A stretch of DNA of 64,000 nt, taken from contig NC_022792.1 in NCBI RefSeq assembly GCF_000504085.1, positions 1,330,001-1,394,000 of the forward strand. Direction: 5' to 3'. Within the stretch, counting starts at the first letter, position 1. Each line of letters opens with the position of its first letter. Under the pieces are notes generated by a model that was given only the letters and a program-made list of their open reading frames with translations, had not been told where the DNA came from and ran no database searches. This DNA comes from Pseudothermotoga elfii DSM 9442 = NBRC 107921. Lineage in GTDB: Bacteria; Thermotogota; Thermotogae; Thermotogales; DSM-5069. Below are positions 8,589 to 17,781 of this stretch, piece by piece. The translations under genes were made by a program, and so were the position numbers.

Positions 8589-9182
8589 TATCTTTAGCTC
8601 AAATAATTTTTCTTTCAATTGCCAGTGATGCGGCAGGTGTATCGTTTTAAAACCAATCTCTTGTGCCGTTTGGATATTTTCCAGTTTATCATCTATAAAA
8701 AGACTTTCCTGTGGAACAAGGTTGTATTTATTTATCAATTTAAGGTATATTTCTCTTTCTGGCTTAACGGCTTTTACATATGAAGATATTATCATTCCAT
8801 CAAATAATTTGAAAAAATCATATTTTTCGTAAATCATTTTAAAATTATTCTCACTGAAATTGGAAAGAACATAAAGTTTGAAACCTTTTTCTTTGAGAAT
8901 ATCCAGAAGCTTTACGTTCTGTTCAATAGGAGTCAAAAGCTGGGGTGATTTTTCTTTCATATGTAAAACATACTGCGCATATTCAGCGAGTTCTTCAAGC
9001 TTTTTCTGCCAGAGTTGATCTTCTGAAATAACTCCTTTGTCCATCAGTTGCCAATCTTTGTGTTCAAATATCTCTCTGTTCAATCTATCTGCCACGTCTT
9101 TTGGAAAACGCTTCAACATGTACTCATATGGTTCCCAGTTTACAAGAACCCTGCCAAGATCAAACACGATGTTTTTGAGCAT
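8577..9182 (-). CDS. HAD-superfamily hydrolase, YihX-like subfamily IA
   Basis: A 201-residue cytoplasmic phosphatase-like enzyme. Motif I is VFDLGRVLVNW, with DLG replacing the usual DxD as is normal in the YihX-type variant 3 group. Motif II is LYVLSNFSENN, the lysine of motif III lies in VKAVKPEREIY, and motif IV is SLFIDDKLENIQTA. The cap is the small helical type. Shine-Dalgarno GGAGGG precedes the ATG. Related enzymes dephosphorylate sugar phosphates; the substrate here is not predictable. Monocistronic. Confidence 0.9.
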   Translation of the reverse strand: MLKNIVFDLGRVLVNWEPYEYMLKRFPKDVADRLNREIFEHKDWQLMDKGVISEDQLWQKKLEELAEYAQYVLHMKEKSPQLLTPIEQNVKLLDILKEKGFKLYVLSNFSENNFKMIYEKYDFFKLFDGMIISSYVKAVKPEREIYLKLINKYNLVPQESLFIDDKLENIQTAQEIGFKTIHLPHHWQLKEKLFELKIMQD

Positions 9183-9258
9183 TATCTACCCTCCAGGAAA
9201 AGATTATCAGAGTTTGAATAATGAAAGTTGAAAAGCTATGAACTGTGAAGTAACAAAC

Positions 9259-11787
9259 TCATTCCCCGTACATCACCATTGCAGATATTGGCGGAATTTC
9301 TATTGTCCCACTGAGTTTGTAGAGAAGATCTACACCAGCTCTTTCTTTATCAACGACAACATTCCATTCGCCATCGGGCAAAATCAATTCATGTTCAACG
9401 ATATCTCCATTGAAGATCACCAAGATCCCTTCCCAGGGGTCATTGTTAACATGTTCATTTATTAAAAAAGCAACGACCTTCTTCGGTGATTCCAGGAAAG
9501 TTATGTGTTTTCTTATATCATCTGCCGTCCTCAATCTAAATGCAGGGTGTGATTTTCTGAGCTTTATCAATCCTTTGTGGTATTCGAAAACATCTATGAA
9601 CTGCGCCTTCCTTTCATAGTCGAGCGCATTTATAGAAATTGGTGCATTGTACGAATTTTCATTGAACTGTTTGGTCCTGCAAAAATCCTGGCCTGCGTGA
9701 AAGAAAGGAACACCCTGTGAAGTGAGTAATATAGCTGCTGCAAGTTTTTGAGCTGACTTTAATTCTTCTTCACTCCATTCCCTTCTGTCAGATTTTGCCG
9801 CCAGAACATTTTTATCCCAGAGTGTGTGATTATCATGACATGCAACATAGTTGATAGTTTGTTCTGGACTGTAAGCAAAATCAGCAATCAACTTGTTGTC
9901 ATAGTTAATACTCCCAACCACTCCTCTTTTGATCTTGATTTCTTTCCCCACAGAGCCCATAACAAACCCTTTTGCTTTTGGATCAAAAACAGAGCCCCTT
10001 ATACCGTCTCTTATTCCATCGTTGAATACAGCTATTCTCAAATCGAGAAGTTGTGATTTTCCAAACCTTGGTTGAACCCCCCAGCCTCCCCACGGTTCGC
10101 CATATATAATCACGCTTGGATTAATCTGTCTTAAAGTCTTTTCAACCATTGCCATGGTTTTTCGGTCTATAAGTCCCATCTGATCAAACCTAAATCCATC
10201 TACATGATATTCTTTAGCCCAGTGAACGACTGTATCAAGAATATATCTTCTCATCATGAGCCTTTCGCTGTTTGTTGTATTGCCACAACTACTTTCATTC
10301 AGGTATTGCCCCATTTTTCCAAGCCTGTAATAGTAATATGGGACTGCCTGATCAAAAACAGAAAATTCTCCCACACCATAAGTGTGTGGAAAAACTACAT
10401 CCATTATCACACCTATACCATTTTTGTGAAATGTCTGAACCATTTTCTTTACTTCATAGATTCTTGTCTTTGGATTTGATGGATCTGAGCTGTAGCAGCC
10501 TTCTGGTACCATGTAATGATAAGGATCATACCCCCAGTTGTACTGATTTTCGAAGTCTCTTTTCACTTCATCACCAGTGTAAAAATCGTAGATTGGCAAA
10601 ATATGTACATGTGTTACACCAAGTTCTTTTATATGTTCAAGCCCTGTTGTAACGCCATTTGGACCGATTGTGCCTTCTTCTATCAAACCAAGATAAGACG
10701 ATTTGTTTTTCACATTACTCGTCCAGGAGCCTGTCATATCTGCTATGTGTATTTCATAGATTATTGCATCAACATAAGAATCAAGTTTTACGTAACTATC
10801 CTGTTGCCAATCTTCTGGATCTGCCTTTCTCATGTCGACGATCGCGCCGAATTTTCCCTGTAAAGACAGCGCCTTGGCATATGGGTCTACCCCTTCTCTG
10901 ATTTTGCCGTAACTTTCGTATCGATATCTGTAAAACCATCCATCTAAATCTTTATCAAGTCTTGTATACCAAACACCTTTTTCATTTCTTTGCATATCAA
11001 CAACAAATGCTGGCTGATCCTGCTCACTTGTCTGATACAATAGCAACTTGACAGATTTGCTGACCGGAGTCCATACATAAAACTCTGTGTATTGCGGTGT
11101 ATAAAAAGTTCCCAGAGGGCCATCGTAGTAAAGCTCGTCCAAAACTTCTACCGCATAAACCCTTGATTTCTTAAAACCATCTATCTGTAGAAAAATATCT
11201 CTTGAGAGGTTTTCTTCCTTCAAAGGTTGGGAAAGTTTTATTCTGAAGTAATTTGTCCTGGTTATATCTGTTGGGTCGACTTTTTCCAGACTGCTAATGG
11301 ATACTGTCTGCTCATCTATGCCGACAACTATTTTGTCAAGATAAGTATTCAGATCAATTGCATCTGTTGTGTAAACCTCTATTGTTGAAAAATCTACCAA
11401 TTTTGCAAAAAATACTCTTGGGCTTGTGTCTGGTTTGCTGGTGTATATTTCTTCAACATTCTGGAGAATCCAAACTTCTTCCTCGTTATCTTTTATATTT
11501 ATAAATCTATCTTTTGCCACATCTTTCTCCTCCCACTCTCTTAATCTAATGATTATACCAACTTTTGTCGAATTCATGGGTAGAGTAATAACAGCTTTCA
11601 GACCAAAATCATCTTTTTCGGTGAAATTATAAGCTCTGCCTTCCTGGAAAATTGGCTCAACAGGCCATATCCACAAATTCCAGCCTTCGTAGTTACCGTC
11701 AAACCTGTGGTAATGCACAATAACTGTTGTAGAAGCAAAAATTACAGCAGAAAGAATTACAATGATGAAAAATAAAGATTTCTTCAT
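9259..11787 (-). CDS. pulA: Type I pullulanase, exported
   Basis: An 842-residue secreted debranching enzyme that cleaves alpha-1,6 bonds in pullulan and branched glucans. Order: signal peptide (1-20), CBM41-like starch-binding module with [20 protein letters not shown], a second beta domain, CBM48 (about 210-310), the GH13 barrel and a C-terminal beta domain. The type I motif YNWGYDP is present. The GH13 nucleophile is in GFRFDQMG (near residue 533), the acid/base in IIYGEPWGG (near 563), and the third acidic residue in [10 protein letters not shown]. Length matches Thermotoga PulA (about 843). The ATG follows a G-rich site. It supplies maltodextrins for import; no transporter is adjacent. 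Confidence 0.96.
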   Translation of the reverse strand: MKKSLFFIIVILSAVIFASTTVIVHYHRFDGNYEGWNLWIWPVEPIFQEGRAYNFTEKDDFGLKAVITLPMNSTKVGIIIRLREWEEKDVAKDRFINIKDNEEEVWILQNVEEIYTSKPDTSPRVFFAKLVDFSTIEVYTTDAIDLNTYLDKIVVGIDEQTVSISSLEKVDPTDITRTNYFRIKLSQPLKEENLSRDIFLQIDGFKKSRVYAVEVLDELYYDGPLGTFYTPQYTEFYVWTPVSKSVKLLLYQTSEQDQPAFVVDMQRNEKGVWYTRLDKDLDGWFYRYRYESYGKIREGVDPYAKALSLQGKFGAIVDMRKADPEDWQQDSYVKLDSYVDAIIYEIHIADMTGSWTSNVKNKSSYLGLIEEGTIGPNGVTTGLEHIKELGVTHVHILPIYDFYTGDEVKRDFENQYNWGYDPYHYMVPEGCYSSDPSNPKTRIYEVKKMVQTFHKNGIGVIMDVVFPHTYGVGEFSVFDQAVPYYYYRLGKMGQYLNESSCGNTTNSERLMMRRYILDTVVHWAKEYHVDGFRFDQMGLIDRKTMAMVEKTLRQINPSVIIYGEPWGGWGVQPRFGKSQLLDLRIAVFNDGIRDGIRGSVFDPKAKGFVMGSVGKEIKIKRGVVGSINYDNKLIADFAYSPEQTINYVACHDNHTLWDKNVLAAKSDRREWSEEELKSAQKLAAAILLTSQGVPFFHAGQDFCRTKQFNENSYNAPISINALDYERKAQFIDVFEYHKGLIKLRKSHPAFRLRTADDIRKHITFLESPKKVVAFLINEHVNNDPWEGILVIFNGDIVEHELILPDGEWNVVVDKERAGVDLLYKLSGTIEIPPISAMVMYGE

Positions 11788-12364
11788 ATCTCGATGCCCC
11801 CAGGTAATTATAATCTCATTTGATTAAAGATTCTGCAGTTCACCTCCATCTTCTTAAGGATGAATAGCAGTTGATAAATATCTGGTTCGGTATACGATAA
11901 ATAAGAGCAGGGCGGGAACAGTCCGAATTCATGTCTGTGGAGATTGGAGCTAATTGGAAACACAGCCCCGGTAGCAAACCCGGTCGATGAAGTCTTTAGG
12001 TGGGTGGTAAGTTCACTGGCAGCACCATGAAGAATATTTCCTTCGATAGCCTCGATATCAACGTTATATCTTTTGTGTCTATGTAAATGGTGTATAAGAA
12101 TTGCGGGTAGAATGAAATCTTACAATCCATTTTTGCATCACAATGGAAATATATAGCCACATCCAATCTACAATCATAAGAACCAGATACATAAAAATCA
12201 ATTATAGATTGCACGAGCTTTACTCTGGTATTGATAGCCCGATCCCTTTTTGATATCCTGTTCACCACAGCTTTGGTCTATCGGTAGTACATTTATCATA
12301 AAAATGTACTTTGAAAAACTCAGTTGTGAAATTCATGATACACTATTTGCAAGGGGGATTTATT
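11788..12364. other. Gene-poor interval around an IS remnant
   Basis: About 577 bases between pulA and the phospholipase-like gene. It contains the TnpB remnant (11864-12030). A reverse frame at 11996-12268 has no recognisable motif and a doubtful start. The last part, near 12285-12357, has repeated TACATTT/AAATGTAC elements and the ribosome site of the next gene. No tRNA or riboswitch was recognised. Confidence 0.5.
11864..12030 (+). pseudogene. Decayed 3' end of a TnpB (IS200/IS605 or IS607) gene
   Basis: One frame (11864-11953) ends RAGTVRIHVCGDWS followed by a stop. A second frame continues NTAPVANPVDEVF and stops at 12028-12030. RAGTxRxxACGDWS followed by a VxxVDEA-like tail is the kind of C-terminus seen in many TnpB proteins downstream of the RuvC-III region, so this looks like the frameshifted end of such a gene with everything upstream lost. 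The G/C-rich, self-complementary character (AGCCCCGG, CCCGGTCG) contrasts with the flanks and would fit the omega-RNA-coding end of the element. Read by eye only. Confidence 0.45.
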
Positions 12365-13330
12365 ATGAAAAAGCTGTGGCTGATTTTTCTATTAATAACT
12401 TCTATTGTTTTTTCGTGGTCTGCACATGAAGTTCTGACATATCTGATTGTGAAAGATTTCTTACCAAATTCAGATGAAAAGATTGCCATCACATCATATT
12501 CGTATCAGGAAGACCGTGTTTATAACACAGATTACCTTAAACTTGACGATTACTGTGGCCAGTTCATAAACACTTTTGTTCCAGAAGATGCCATTTTTTA
12601 TCCTCCAGATCCAAAGCCAGTTAATAAAGAGGTTTTCATCTGGCAAGTTCTCACAGTATACTCTGTTGAACCAGATCTTGGCATGGATGAAGGATTAAAC
12701 CTTTCCCCTTTGCAATCTATAATTGGAAACAGTCAGGGCGTCAGACATATGAAATATAAGTTATTGATTCTGGATTTCTTTGAAGGTAGTCAAAGTTTTT
12801 ACTATTTTGTGGATATGTCACGGAAAGCCTTTAAAAATGGTGATAGATACTGGGGATATAGATTCCTGGCGAGAGCGCTCCATTATCTGGAAGATCTTTC
12901 AATGCCATTTCACAATTCACCAGCAACCTTCTTGGACACATTGAAAGCCCTTTCAGATAAACAGATGGCTCAGTTTTTGACAAACCTTCATTATTCTTAT
13001 GATGATTATCTGGCATATTTGTTATACAACGCCGATGAAAAAACCGTTGAGGCTATCATTAGTGCCCCTGTGGAAAAATCTAGATCTTTGAGGCAGCTCA
13101 TTCAAAAGGTTCGTCTGCTTGGCTTGAACAATATAAACACTGTGAGTAACGAAATGAAGAGAAATTTTGAAGAAGAGCTCAAAGTCAGAATTTTGAATTT
13201 TGACGATTTCAAATTCAGAAAAGACGAACTCTATACTTTAAAGCAAACGACCGTTGAAATAATTTCCCGTTTTTCTTCAATTGCGAGAGGATTTCTGATT
13301 GATTTTTTGAAAGAGGTTGGAGAAATTTAA
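12365..13330 (+). CDS. Secreted zinc-dependent phospholipase C / S1-P1 nuclease-like protein
   Basis: A 321-residue protein with a cleavable signal (MKKLWLIFLLITSIVF) directly followed by SWSAHEVLT. An N-terminal Trp with a nearby His is where the zinc-phospholipase C and S1/P1 folds place zinc ligands. The second motif, RALHYLEDLSMPFHNSPAT, matches the HYLGDxxxPxH ligand segment. This predicts an extracytoplasmic trinuclear-zinc phosphoesterase acting on phospholipid or nucleic acid. The frame is open from 12311, but the ATG at 12365 has AAGGGGGAT upstream and begins the signal peptide. The remaining zinc ligands were not all located, so the substrate class is tentative. Confidence 0.7.
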   Translation: MKKLWLIFLLITSIVFSWSAHEVLTYLIVKDFLPNSDEKIAITSYSYQEDRVYNTDYLKLDDYCGQFINTFVPEDAIFYPPDPKPVNKEVFIWQVLTVYSVEPDLGMDEGLNLSPLQSIIGNSQGVRHMKYKLLILDFFEGSQSFYYFVDMSRKAFKNGDRYWGYRFLARALHYLEDLSMPFHNSPATFLDTLKALSDKQMAQFLTNLHYSYDDYLAYLLYNADEKTVEAIISAPVEKSRSLRQLIQKVRLLGLNNINTVSNEMKRNFEEELKVRILNFDDFKFRKDELYTLKQTTVEIISRFSSIARGFLIDFLKEVGEI

Positions 13331-13350
13331 ACAAATAGGAGGGGATCAAT

Positions 13351-13671
13351 TTGGTTCTTGCAACAACAGAACAAATAGCAGGTTATGAGATAATTGAGAC
13401 ATTGGGTATCGTTCTGGGTAATACAGTGCATTCCAAGCACCTTGGAAAAGATATCGCAGCTGCTTTCAAAACATTGGCAGGCGGGGAAATCAGATCTTAC
13501 ACAGAGCTTCTCACAGAGGCGAGAAATATAGCGATTCAAAGAATGATCGCTGAGGCGGAAAAACTCGGTGCTGATGCAATAGTTGGCATAAAATTTGGAA
13601 GTTCATCAGTAATGCAATCTGCAGCCGAGGTACTCGCTTATGGAACAGCAGTGAAAATCAAGAAGATTTGA
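13351..13671 (+). CDS. YbjQ/UPF0145-family protein
   Basis: A 106-residue protein of the UPF0145 family (YbjQ; DUF74), which forms pentameric rings; the cellular role is unknown. Typical segments are GYEIIETLGIVLGNTV near the N-terminus, LTEARNIAIQRMIAEAEKLG in the central helix, and GADAIVGIKFGSSSV followed by EVLAYGTAVKI at the end. The start is TTG at 13351, supported by TAGGAGGGG 7 nt upstream. It follows the phospholipase-like gene by 20 bp, so the two may share a transcript. Its last 14 bp overlap the end of lysA. Confidence 0.9.
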   Translation: MVLATTEQIAGYEIIETLGIVLGNTVHSKHLGKDIAAAFKTLAGGEIRSYTELLTEARNIAIQRMIAEAEKLGADAIVGIKFGSSSVMQSAAEVLAYGTAVKIKKI

Positions 13672-14806
13672 TGAATTTTTCTCCGTCCCAGATAACCTCT
13701 ATCGGTTTTGGGATAAGATTATATTCCGATGCCATTGCAAAACCATATGCGCCAACGTCGCATATAGTTATTAATTCGCCTTCAGCGGGTTCTGGTAATT
13801 TGTATTCTTTTCTGAGAACATCAGAACTTTCGCAAGCTGGTCCAACAATATCTGCTACAATCATTTTTCTGTCATTTGATGGATACAGAGGTATTATTTT
13901 GTGTTTTGCACCATACAAAGCTGGCCTTATCAAATGAGTCATACCTGTGTCGACAACAACAAAAATTTTATATCTGGTTTTTTTAACATATTCCACTTTT
14001 GAAATTAAATAACCAGCAGGTGCAGTGATCCATCTACCAAGTTCGAAAATAACAGTTTTCATAGTTTTTTTCAGTAAAGGTAGAATCTTATTTCTGTATT
14101 CGTTCAGGTCTAAGAATTTTCCGTCTCCGTAATCAATACCCCATCCTCCGCCGAGATTCAAAATCTCTATTTCGATGCCTGTTTTTTCTATAAAATCTAT
14201 TAATGATGTAATAGCCTCTAAATATGGTTGAATCTCCGTTATCTGAGAACCAATATGGCAGTGAAAACCTATGAGTTTTAAATATTTGTTTTTTTCAATC
14301 CTGCGTATCATTGCCGCAGCAGTGTCAAAATCCACACCAAATTTGTTTTCTTTAAGACCAGTTGAAATATGTGGGTGAGTTTTCGCATCAACATCAGGGT
14401 TTACTCTTATAGAAATATTTGTTTGTGAATCTATGATCTTTTCAAGCCTCAGTAACTCTTCGTAGCTGTCAAGGTTTATGGAAAAAACGCCGTTGTTGAC
14501 ATAAGTTTTAAGTTGATCGACTTTTTTGCAATTTCCATTCACAATAATTCTATCTGGAGCAAATCCAATCGAACGTGCATGCAAATATTCCCCATAAGAG
14601 ACAACATCGATCATTAATCCAAAATTGTTGAGAGTTTTTAAAAGATCTCTATTGAAATTCGCTTTCATTGCATAGGCAATGCGAAAATCGAGATCGAAAA
14701 AAAGATCTTTCAGAGAAGTTATTCTTTTTATGATGAAGGGTAAATCATATACATATAAGGGCGTTCCATAGATATCTGCTGCCTGTTTAAGAAGATCAGT
14801 CTGCAA
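13658..14806 (-). CDS. lysA: Diaminopimelate decarboxylase
   Basis: A 382-residue PLP enzyme (fold III) converting meso-diaminopimelate to L-lysine. Motifs: YAMKANFNRDLLK with the PLP lysine, IGFHCHIGSQI, the glycine-rich phosphate loop LNLGGGWGIDYG, and the C-terminal substrate loop GPACESSDVLRK plus CDVGAYGFAMASEYN. Length is slightly short for the family (about 400-420) but all catalytic motifs are present. The start is TTG with GAGGTGAAT upstream. No other lysine gene is near; it overlaps the convergent YbjQ-family gene by 14 bp. Confidence 0.95.
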   Translation of the reverse strand: MQTDLLKQAADIYGTPLYVYDLPFIIKRITSLKDLFFDLDFRIAYAMKANFNRDLLKTLNNFGLMIDVVSYGEYLHARSIGFAPDRIIVNGNCKKVDQLKTYVNNGVFSINLDSYEELLRLEKIIDSQTNISIRVNPDVDAKTHPHISTGLKENKFGVDFDTAAAMIRRIEKNKYLKLIGFHCHIGSQITEIQPYLEAITSLIDFIEKTGIEIEILNLGGGWGIDYGDGKFLDLNEYRNKILPLLKKTMKTVIFELGRWITAPAGYLISKVEYVKKTRYKIFVVVDTGMTHLIRPALYGAKHKIIPLYPSNDRKMIVADIVGPACESSDVLRKEYKLPEPAEGELITICDVGAYGFAMASEYNLIPKPIEVIWDGEKFIKSS

Positions 14807-14817
14807 AATTATTCACC

Positions 14818-15567
14818 TCATCCAGTAGTTGTCAACATCGTAGATCTTATCATAGCTTTCAGTTGAGATGCAATAACTTTTTGTTTCGACTTATCAATTT
14901 TTGCACATATCTTTCCTTCCTCCATGATCAAGACAGCTGTACCAAACTGCTCGGCAAGATTCATATCATGAGTAATCATAATTATTGTTGTGCCAAGCTC
15001 TCTGTTTATTCTTTCAGTTAACTCCATTATCTTTTCTGTGCTTTTTGGATCAAGTGCTGCCGTATGTTCGTCGAGAAGTAGCAACTTTGGATTCGATGAA
15101 ACAGCCATAACCATTGCCAGAGCCTGCTTCTGCCCACCAGAGAGTTTTGAAGCCTTTCTTTTCAAATCTTTTTCAAGCCCCATCTCGGTAGATGCCAGCA
15201 ATTCAAGGCTTTGCCGATCTATTTTTCCAAAACCAAATCCTCGCAAACCTTTTCTGCGGGATAGAATTAAATTTTCTTCAACAGTTAAATTTGGAAAAAC
15301 GCCCTGATTTGGATCTTGGCAAACAATGCTCGTCATCTTGAAAGTTTTTTCTGGCTTTACAAATCTGCCAGCAACTTTGCATATCCCTTTGAAAGGTTTC
15401 ACGTCGCCAACAAGTAATTTGAGTAAAGTCGATTTTCCCGCACCGTTTGATCCTACTACAACCAGGAATTCTCCTTCATACACCTTTAAAGAAATATCGT
15501 GCAGAGCCAATTTTTCATCAACAGTGCCTTTATTATAGATGACCGTAACACTATCTATTTCTATCAT
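14818..15567 (-). CDS. ABC transporter ATPase, TrpZ-like
   Basis: A 249-residue ATPase that powers the importer encoded upstream. Walker A is GSNGAGKST, signature LSGGQKQALAM, Walker B LLLLDEHTAALDP, and the H-loop lies in MITHDMN. It belongs to the group paired with PF04392 binding proteins, the same architecture as the streptococcal TrpXYZ system. Its start overlaps the permease stop by 4 bp. Because the operon leader is a tryptophan attenuator (17521-17683), uptake of tryptophan or a closely related indole compound is the best prediction. Confidence 0.85.
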   Translation of the reverse strand: MIEIDSVTVIYNKGTVDEKLALHDISLKVYEGEFLVVVGSNGAGKSTLLKLLVGDVKPFKGICKVAGRFVKPEKTFKMTSIVCQDPNQGVFPNLTVEENLILSRRKGLRGFGFGKIDRQSLELLASTEMGLEKDLKRKASKLSGGQKQALAMVMAVSSNPKLLLLDEHTAALDPKSTEKIMELTERINRELGTTIIMITHDMNLAEQFGTAVLIMEEGKICAKIDKSKQKVIASQLKAMIRSTMLTTTG

Positions 15568-16526
15568 ACCGTCACCTCACTTTTTTTGAACCTTCTCACG
15601 GCAATCACAGCTATTACAAACAATGCAGTTAATAACTTCATGTCACTTGGCTTGAACCCTATGCGGTAACCGTACTTCATCGCTAAACTCAGTAAAATCT
15701 GGTACAATAATGCCCCAATTACAGGAAACAAAATCCCATACATAAACTCGAATCTCCCGAAAATTATTTCTCCCAAGATGACAGCAGCGAGGCAAACCAC
15801 AACCGTACCTATTCCCATGTTCACGTCCGCAAATCCGCTGTACATAGAAAATAGAGCACCTGAAAGCCCCGTGAAAATGTTACCGGTTATCAGACCAACA
15901 TATGCAAACAGGTCTGGATTTACTCCCAGTACTTTAACAGCAAACCTATTTTTTCCATAACCGCGAAACATCATACCAAATTCTGTCCTTAAAAAAAGCC
16001 AGCTAACAAAAACTAAAACAAGGACAATCGCGGCTATAATAAGTAAATCGTGTCCATCGGCGGCATTTGTGAAGGGAATCTTTACTGCTTTTAACCCTGT
16101 CCCCTCGAATTTGATATCTGCACCAGCGCCAAGAATATCGTCAAGTGGTGTTTTTCCAACGACCTGCTCATAACTCATAACTTTTCCCGTATCAAATTTT
16201 GGTACCGGTAAATTAGGAGCGTTCATAACCCTTATGCTCAGAGAATACAGACCTGTCATGACCATAATAGAGGCAAGGAGCGAATTTATTTTGAATCTCG
16301 TGGTTATAAATGCAACAACAACACCTGCTGCGCCAGCGGAAAGCGCAGCAATTATTGTTGAGAAAACCCACCCATGGCCGGCATGAAGAAGGACAACCGC
16401 AACGGCTCCCCCAAGAACGTAGGAACCGTCGGGCGTCAGATCTGGAAGATCAACAAGGCGGAATGATATATATACACCCATGGCGGCCAAAGATAACAAA
16501 AGTCCCTGCTCAATTATCGGTATCAT
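15564..16526 (-). CDS. ABC transporter permease, TrpY-like
   Basis: A 320-residue inner-membrane permease of the BPD_transp_2 family (branched-chain amino acid/ribose type) with about nine hydrophobic segments. The early segment LVDLPDLTPDGSYVLGGAVA and the coupling-region stretch GYGKNRFAVKVLGVNPDLFAY, split here by VGLITGNI, are typical of permeases working with PF04392 binding proteins. ATGA-type overlap with both neighbours shows a translationally coupled operon. The substrate assignment rests on the leader attenuator. Confidence 0.86.
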   Translation of the reverse strand: MIPIIEQGLLLSLAAMGVYISFRLVDLPDLTPDGSYVLGGAVAVVLLHAGHGWVFSTIIAALSAGAAGVVVAFITTRFKINSLLASIMVMTGLYSLSIRVMNAPNLPVPKFDTGKVMSYEQVVGKTPLDDILGAGADIKFEGTGLKAVKIPFTNAADGHDLLIIAAIVLVLVFVSWLFLRTEFGMMFRGYGKNRFAVKVLGVNPDLFAYVGLITGNIFTGLSGALFSMYSGFADVNMGIGTVVVCLAAVILGEIIFGRFEFMYGILFPVIGALLYQILLSLAMKYGYRIGFKPSDMKLLTALFVIAVIAVRRFKKSEVTV

Positions 16527-17494
16527 TTCTGCACCTCTTGACCTTTTTCAACAAGAATATCTGCTCTTTCAACAAGATCTGCAGGTATCTGTACACCAAG
16601 TTTTTGAGCAAGATCGAGGTTTATATAAAGCAACAATGACTCCGGCCCGACAACATGAGATTCAAGATCTTGCGGGTTAGCCCCTTTGAGCAGTTCTACC
16701 AGAAGCCGACCTGTCTCAACACCAACCTGAAAATAGTTGAAACCAAACCCTATGACACCTCCTCCACGAGCTATATCTATGTCGGCAGCCACTATCGGCT
16801 TGCCCAGTCTTAGAGCCACATTACCAATCGCTTCGATAGAAGATGCCGCTGTATTATCTGTTCCTATGTACAGAACATCAACATCAGGACCTATGCTGTT
16901 CAATGCGCTGATCATCTCACTTGGTGATGTTCCAGGAATGTCGATTATGGTCAGTTCAAGAGATAGTGCAGAAGATTTCGCAATATTGGTAAGCGTCACT
17001 GAATTTGGTTCTCCAGGATTATAGATAACACCTATCTTTTTTGCAACCGGAAATACCTTTTTAATTAATTTTAAATGCGTACTGACTGGAACCATATCGG
17101 ATATTCCAACCACATTTGAATCATTTCTGCCAAGTTGCTTTATTAACCCTGCCCCAACAGGATCTGTCACTGCTGCAAATACAACGGGTCTATCGCTTAT
17201 AGCTTGAACACATGCCTGAGCTGAGGGAGTTGCTATCGCCACAATGAAATCCATTTTTTCAGTGGCAAATTTTCTGGCTATAGCTACAGCATTTTGCATA
17301 TTTCCTTGAGCATTCTGCCTATCTACAATAACATCCTGGCCCACCTTAAAACCTGCATCCTCAATTGCTTTGACGACACCATCAAAAACTGCATTCAAAG
17401 CTGGATGATCGACGATCTGTGTTATGCCTACTTTTACCACAGATAAACAGATGACTGAAAGGAAAACAATTATGGCGGAAACCCACTTTTTCAT
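16523..17494 (-). CDS. ABC substrate-binding protein, TrpX-like (PF04392)
   Basis: A 323-residue exported binding protein. After a signal peptide (MKKWVSAIIVFLSVICL) it begins VGITQIVDHPALNAVFDG, and continues GQDVIVDRQNAQGNMQNAVA, ATPSAQACVQAISDRPVVF and AVTDPVGAGLI, the standard PF04392 pattern. In streptococci this family includes TrpX of a tryptophan importer. The frame is open to 17536, but the ATG at 17494 starts the signal peptide and has GGAGG upstream; the longer form would run into the terminator hairpin. First gene of the operon, so directly exposed to the attenuator. Confidence 0.88.
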   Translation of the reverse strand: MKKWVSAIIVFLSVICLSVVKVGITQIVDHPALNAVFDGVVKAIEDAGFKVGQDVIVDRQNAQGNMQNAVAIARKFATEKMDFIVAIATPSAQACVQAISDRPVVFAAVTDPVGAGLIKQLGRNDSNVVGISDMVPVSTHLKLIKKVFPVAKKIGVIYNPGEPNSVTLTNIAKSSALSLELTIIDIPGTSPSEMISALNSIGPDVDVLYIGTDNTAASSIEAIGNVALRLGKPIVAADIDIARGGGVIGFGFNYFQVGVETGRLLVELLKGANPQDLESHVVGPESLLLYINLDLAQKLGVQIPADLVERADILVEKGQEVQK

Positions 17495-17520
17495 ACCCCA
17501 ACACCTCCAGAGAAAGTTTT

Positions 17521-17556
17521 TAAAAAAAGAGGGCATCCTTTCTGGATGCCCTCTTC
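17521..17556 (-). terminator. Attenuator terminator of the tryptophan leader
   Basis: On the minus strand a 12-bp stem, AAGAGGGCATCC (17555-17544), loop AGAAA, GGATGCCCTCTT (17538-17527), runs into U7. It sits between the leader peptide and the ribosome site of the binding protein. Its 5' arm is also complementary over 10 nt to ATGCCCTCTT inside the leader ORF (17620-17611), which allows an alternative antiterminator. Confidence 0.9.
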
Positions 17557-17626
17557 TTTTTATTAAGATTCCCCCTGTTTATGTAGCAAGTGGCATCAGG
17601 GGAATCTGAGAAGAGGGCATTCCCCT
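17557..17626 (-). promoter_or_regulatory. Antiterminator and protector segments of the Trp attenuator
   Basis: Reading the minus strand: AGGGGAAT (17626-17619) can pair with ATTCCCCT (17605-17598), giving a protector hairpin. AGATTCCCCTG (17607-17597) can instead pair with CAGGGGGAATCT (17577-17566, one bulge). That inner stem is nested inside ATGCCCTCTT (17620-17611) paired with the terminator 5' arm (17555-17546). The mutually exclusive set has the logic of ribosome-mediated attenuation. Confidence 0.8.
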
Positions 17627-17683
17627 AAACCACCAATAAGCGTATGCAAATGCAACTACCTTTCTACCTTTGAATCTACTCAT
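17579..17683 (-). CDS. Tryptophan leader peptide
   Basis: A 34-residue ORF: ATG at 17683, with GGAGG at 17695-17691 seven nt upstream, stop TAA at 17581-17579. The peptide starts MSRFKGRKVVAFAYAYWWFR and contains two adjacent tryptophan codons (17635-17630), preceded by AYAY. The Trp pair lies immediately before the first strand of the protector hairpin, so a ribosome stalled for lack of charged tRNA-Trp would cover that strand and release the antiterminator. When tryptophan is plentiful the ribosome reaches the stop codon, covers the antiterminator strands and lets the terminator form. Too short for routine gene calling; the codon content and position make it convincing. Confidence 0.88.
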   Translation of the reverse strand: MSRFKGRKVVAFAYAYWWFRGMPSSQIPLMPLAT

Positions 17684-17715
17684 CGGTTATCCTCCAAAAA
17701 GATTATTTTTAATGT

Positions 17716-17744
17716 ATAATATCAAAAGTACAAAAGTTTGTCAA
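17716..17744 (-). promoter_or_regulatory. Promoter of the tryptophan-attenuated transporter operon
   Basis: TTGACA (17744-17739), a 17-nt spacer and TATTAT (17721-17716) on the minus strand. Transcription would start near 17709, about 14 nt before the Shine-Dalgarno of the leader peptide. No operator-like dyad is visible, so attenuation is likely the main control. Confidence 0.82.
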
Positions 17745-17781
17745 GATACTCCAGTGGTTAATAGTCAAAATTCGGTATATT

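Noticed and set aside
11996-12268. Reverse frame of 90 codons near the TnpB relic
   Set aside because: No recognisable motif, weak start context, and it overlaps the relic; treated as chance or remnant.
15778-17024. Long plus-strand frames opposite the TrpXYZ-like genes
   Set aside because: Codon content and motifs fit the minus-strand transporter genes; the plus frames are shadows.
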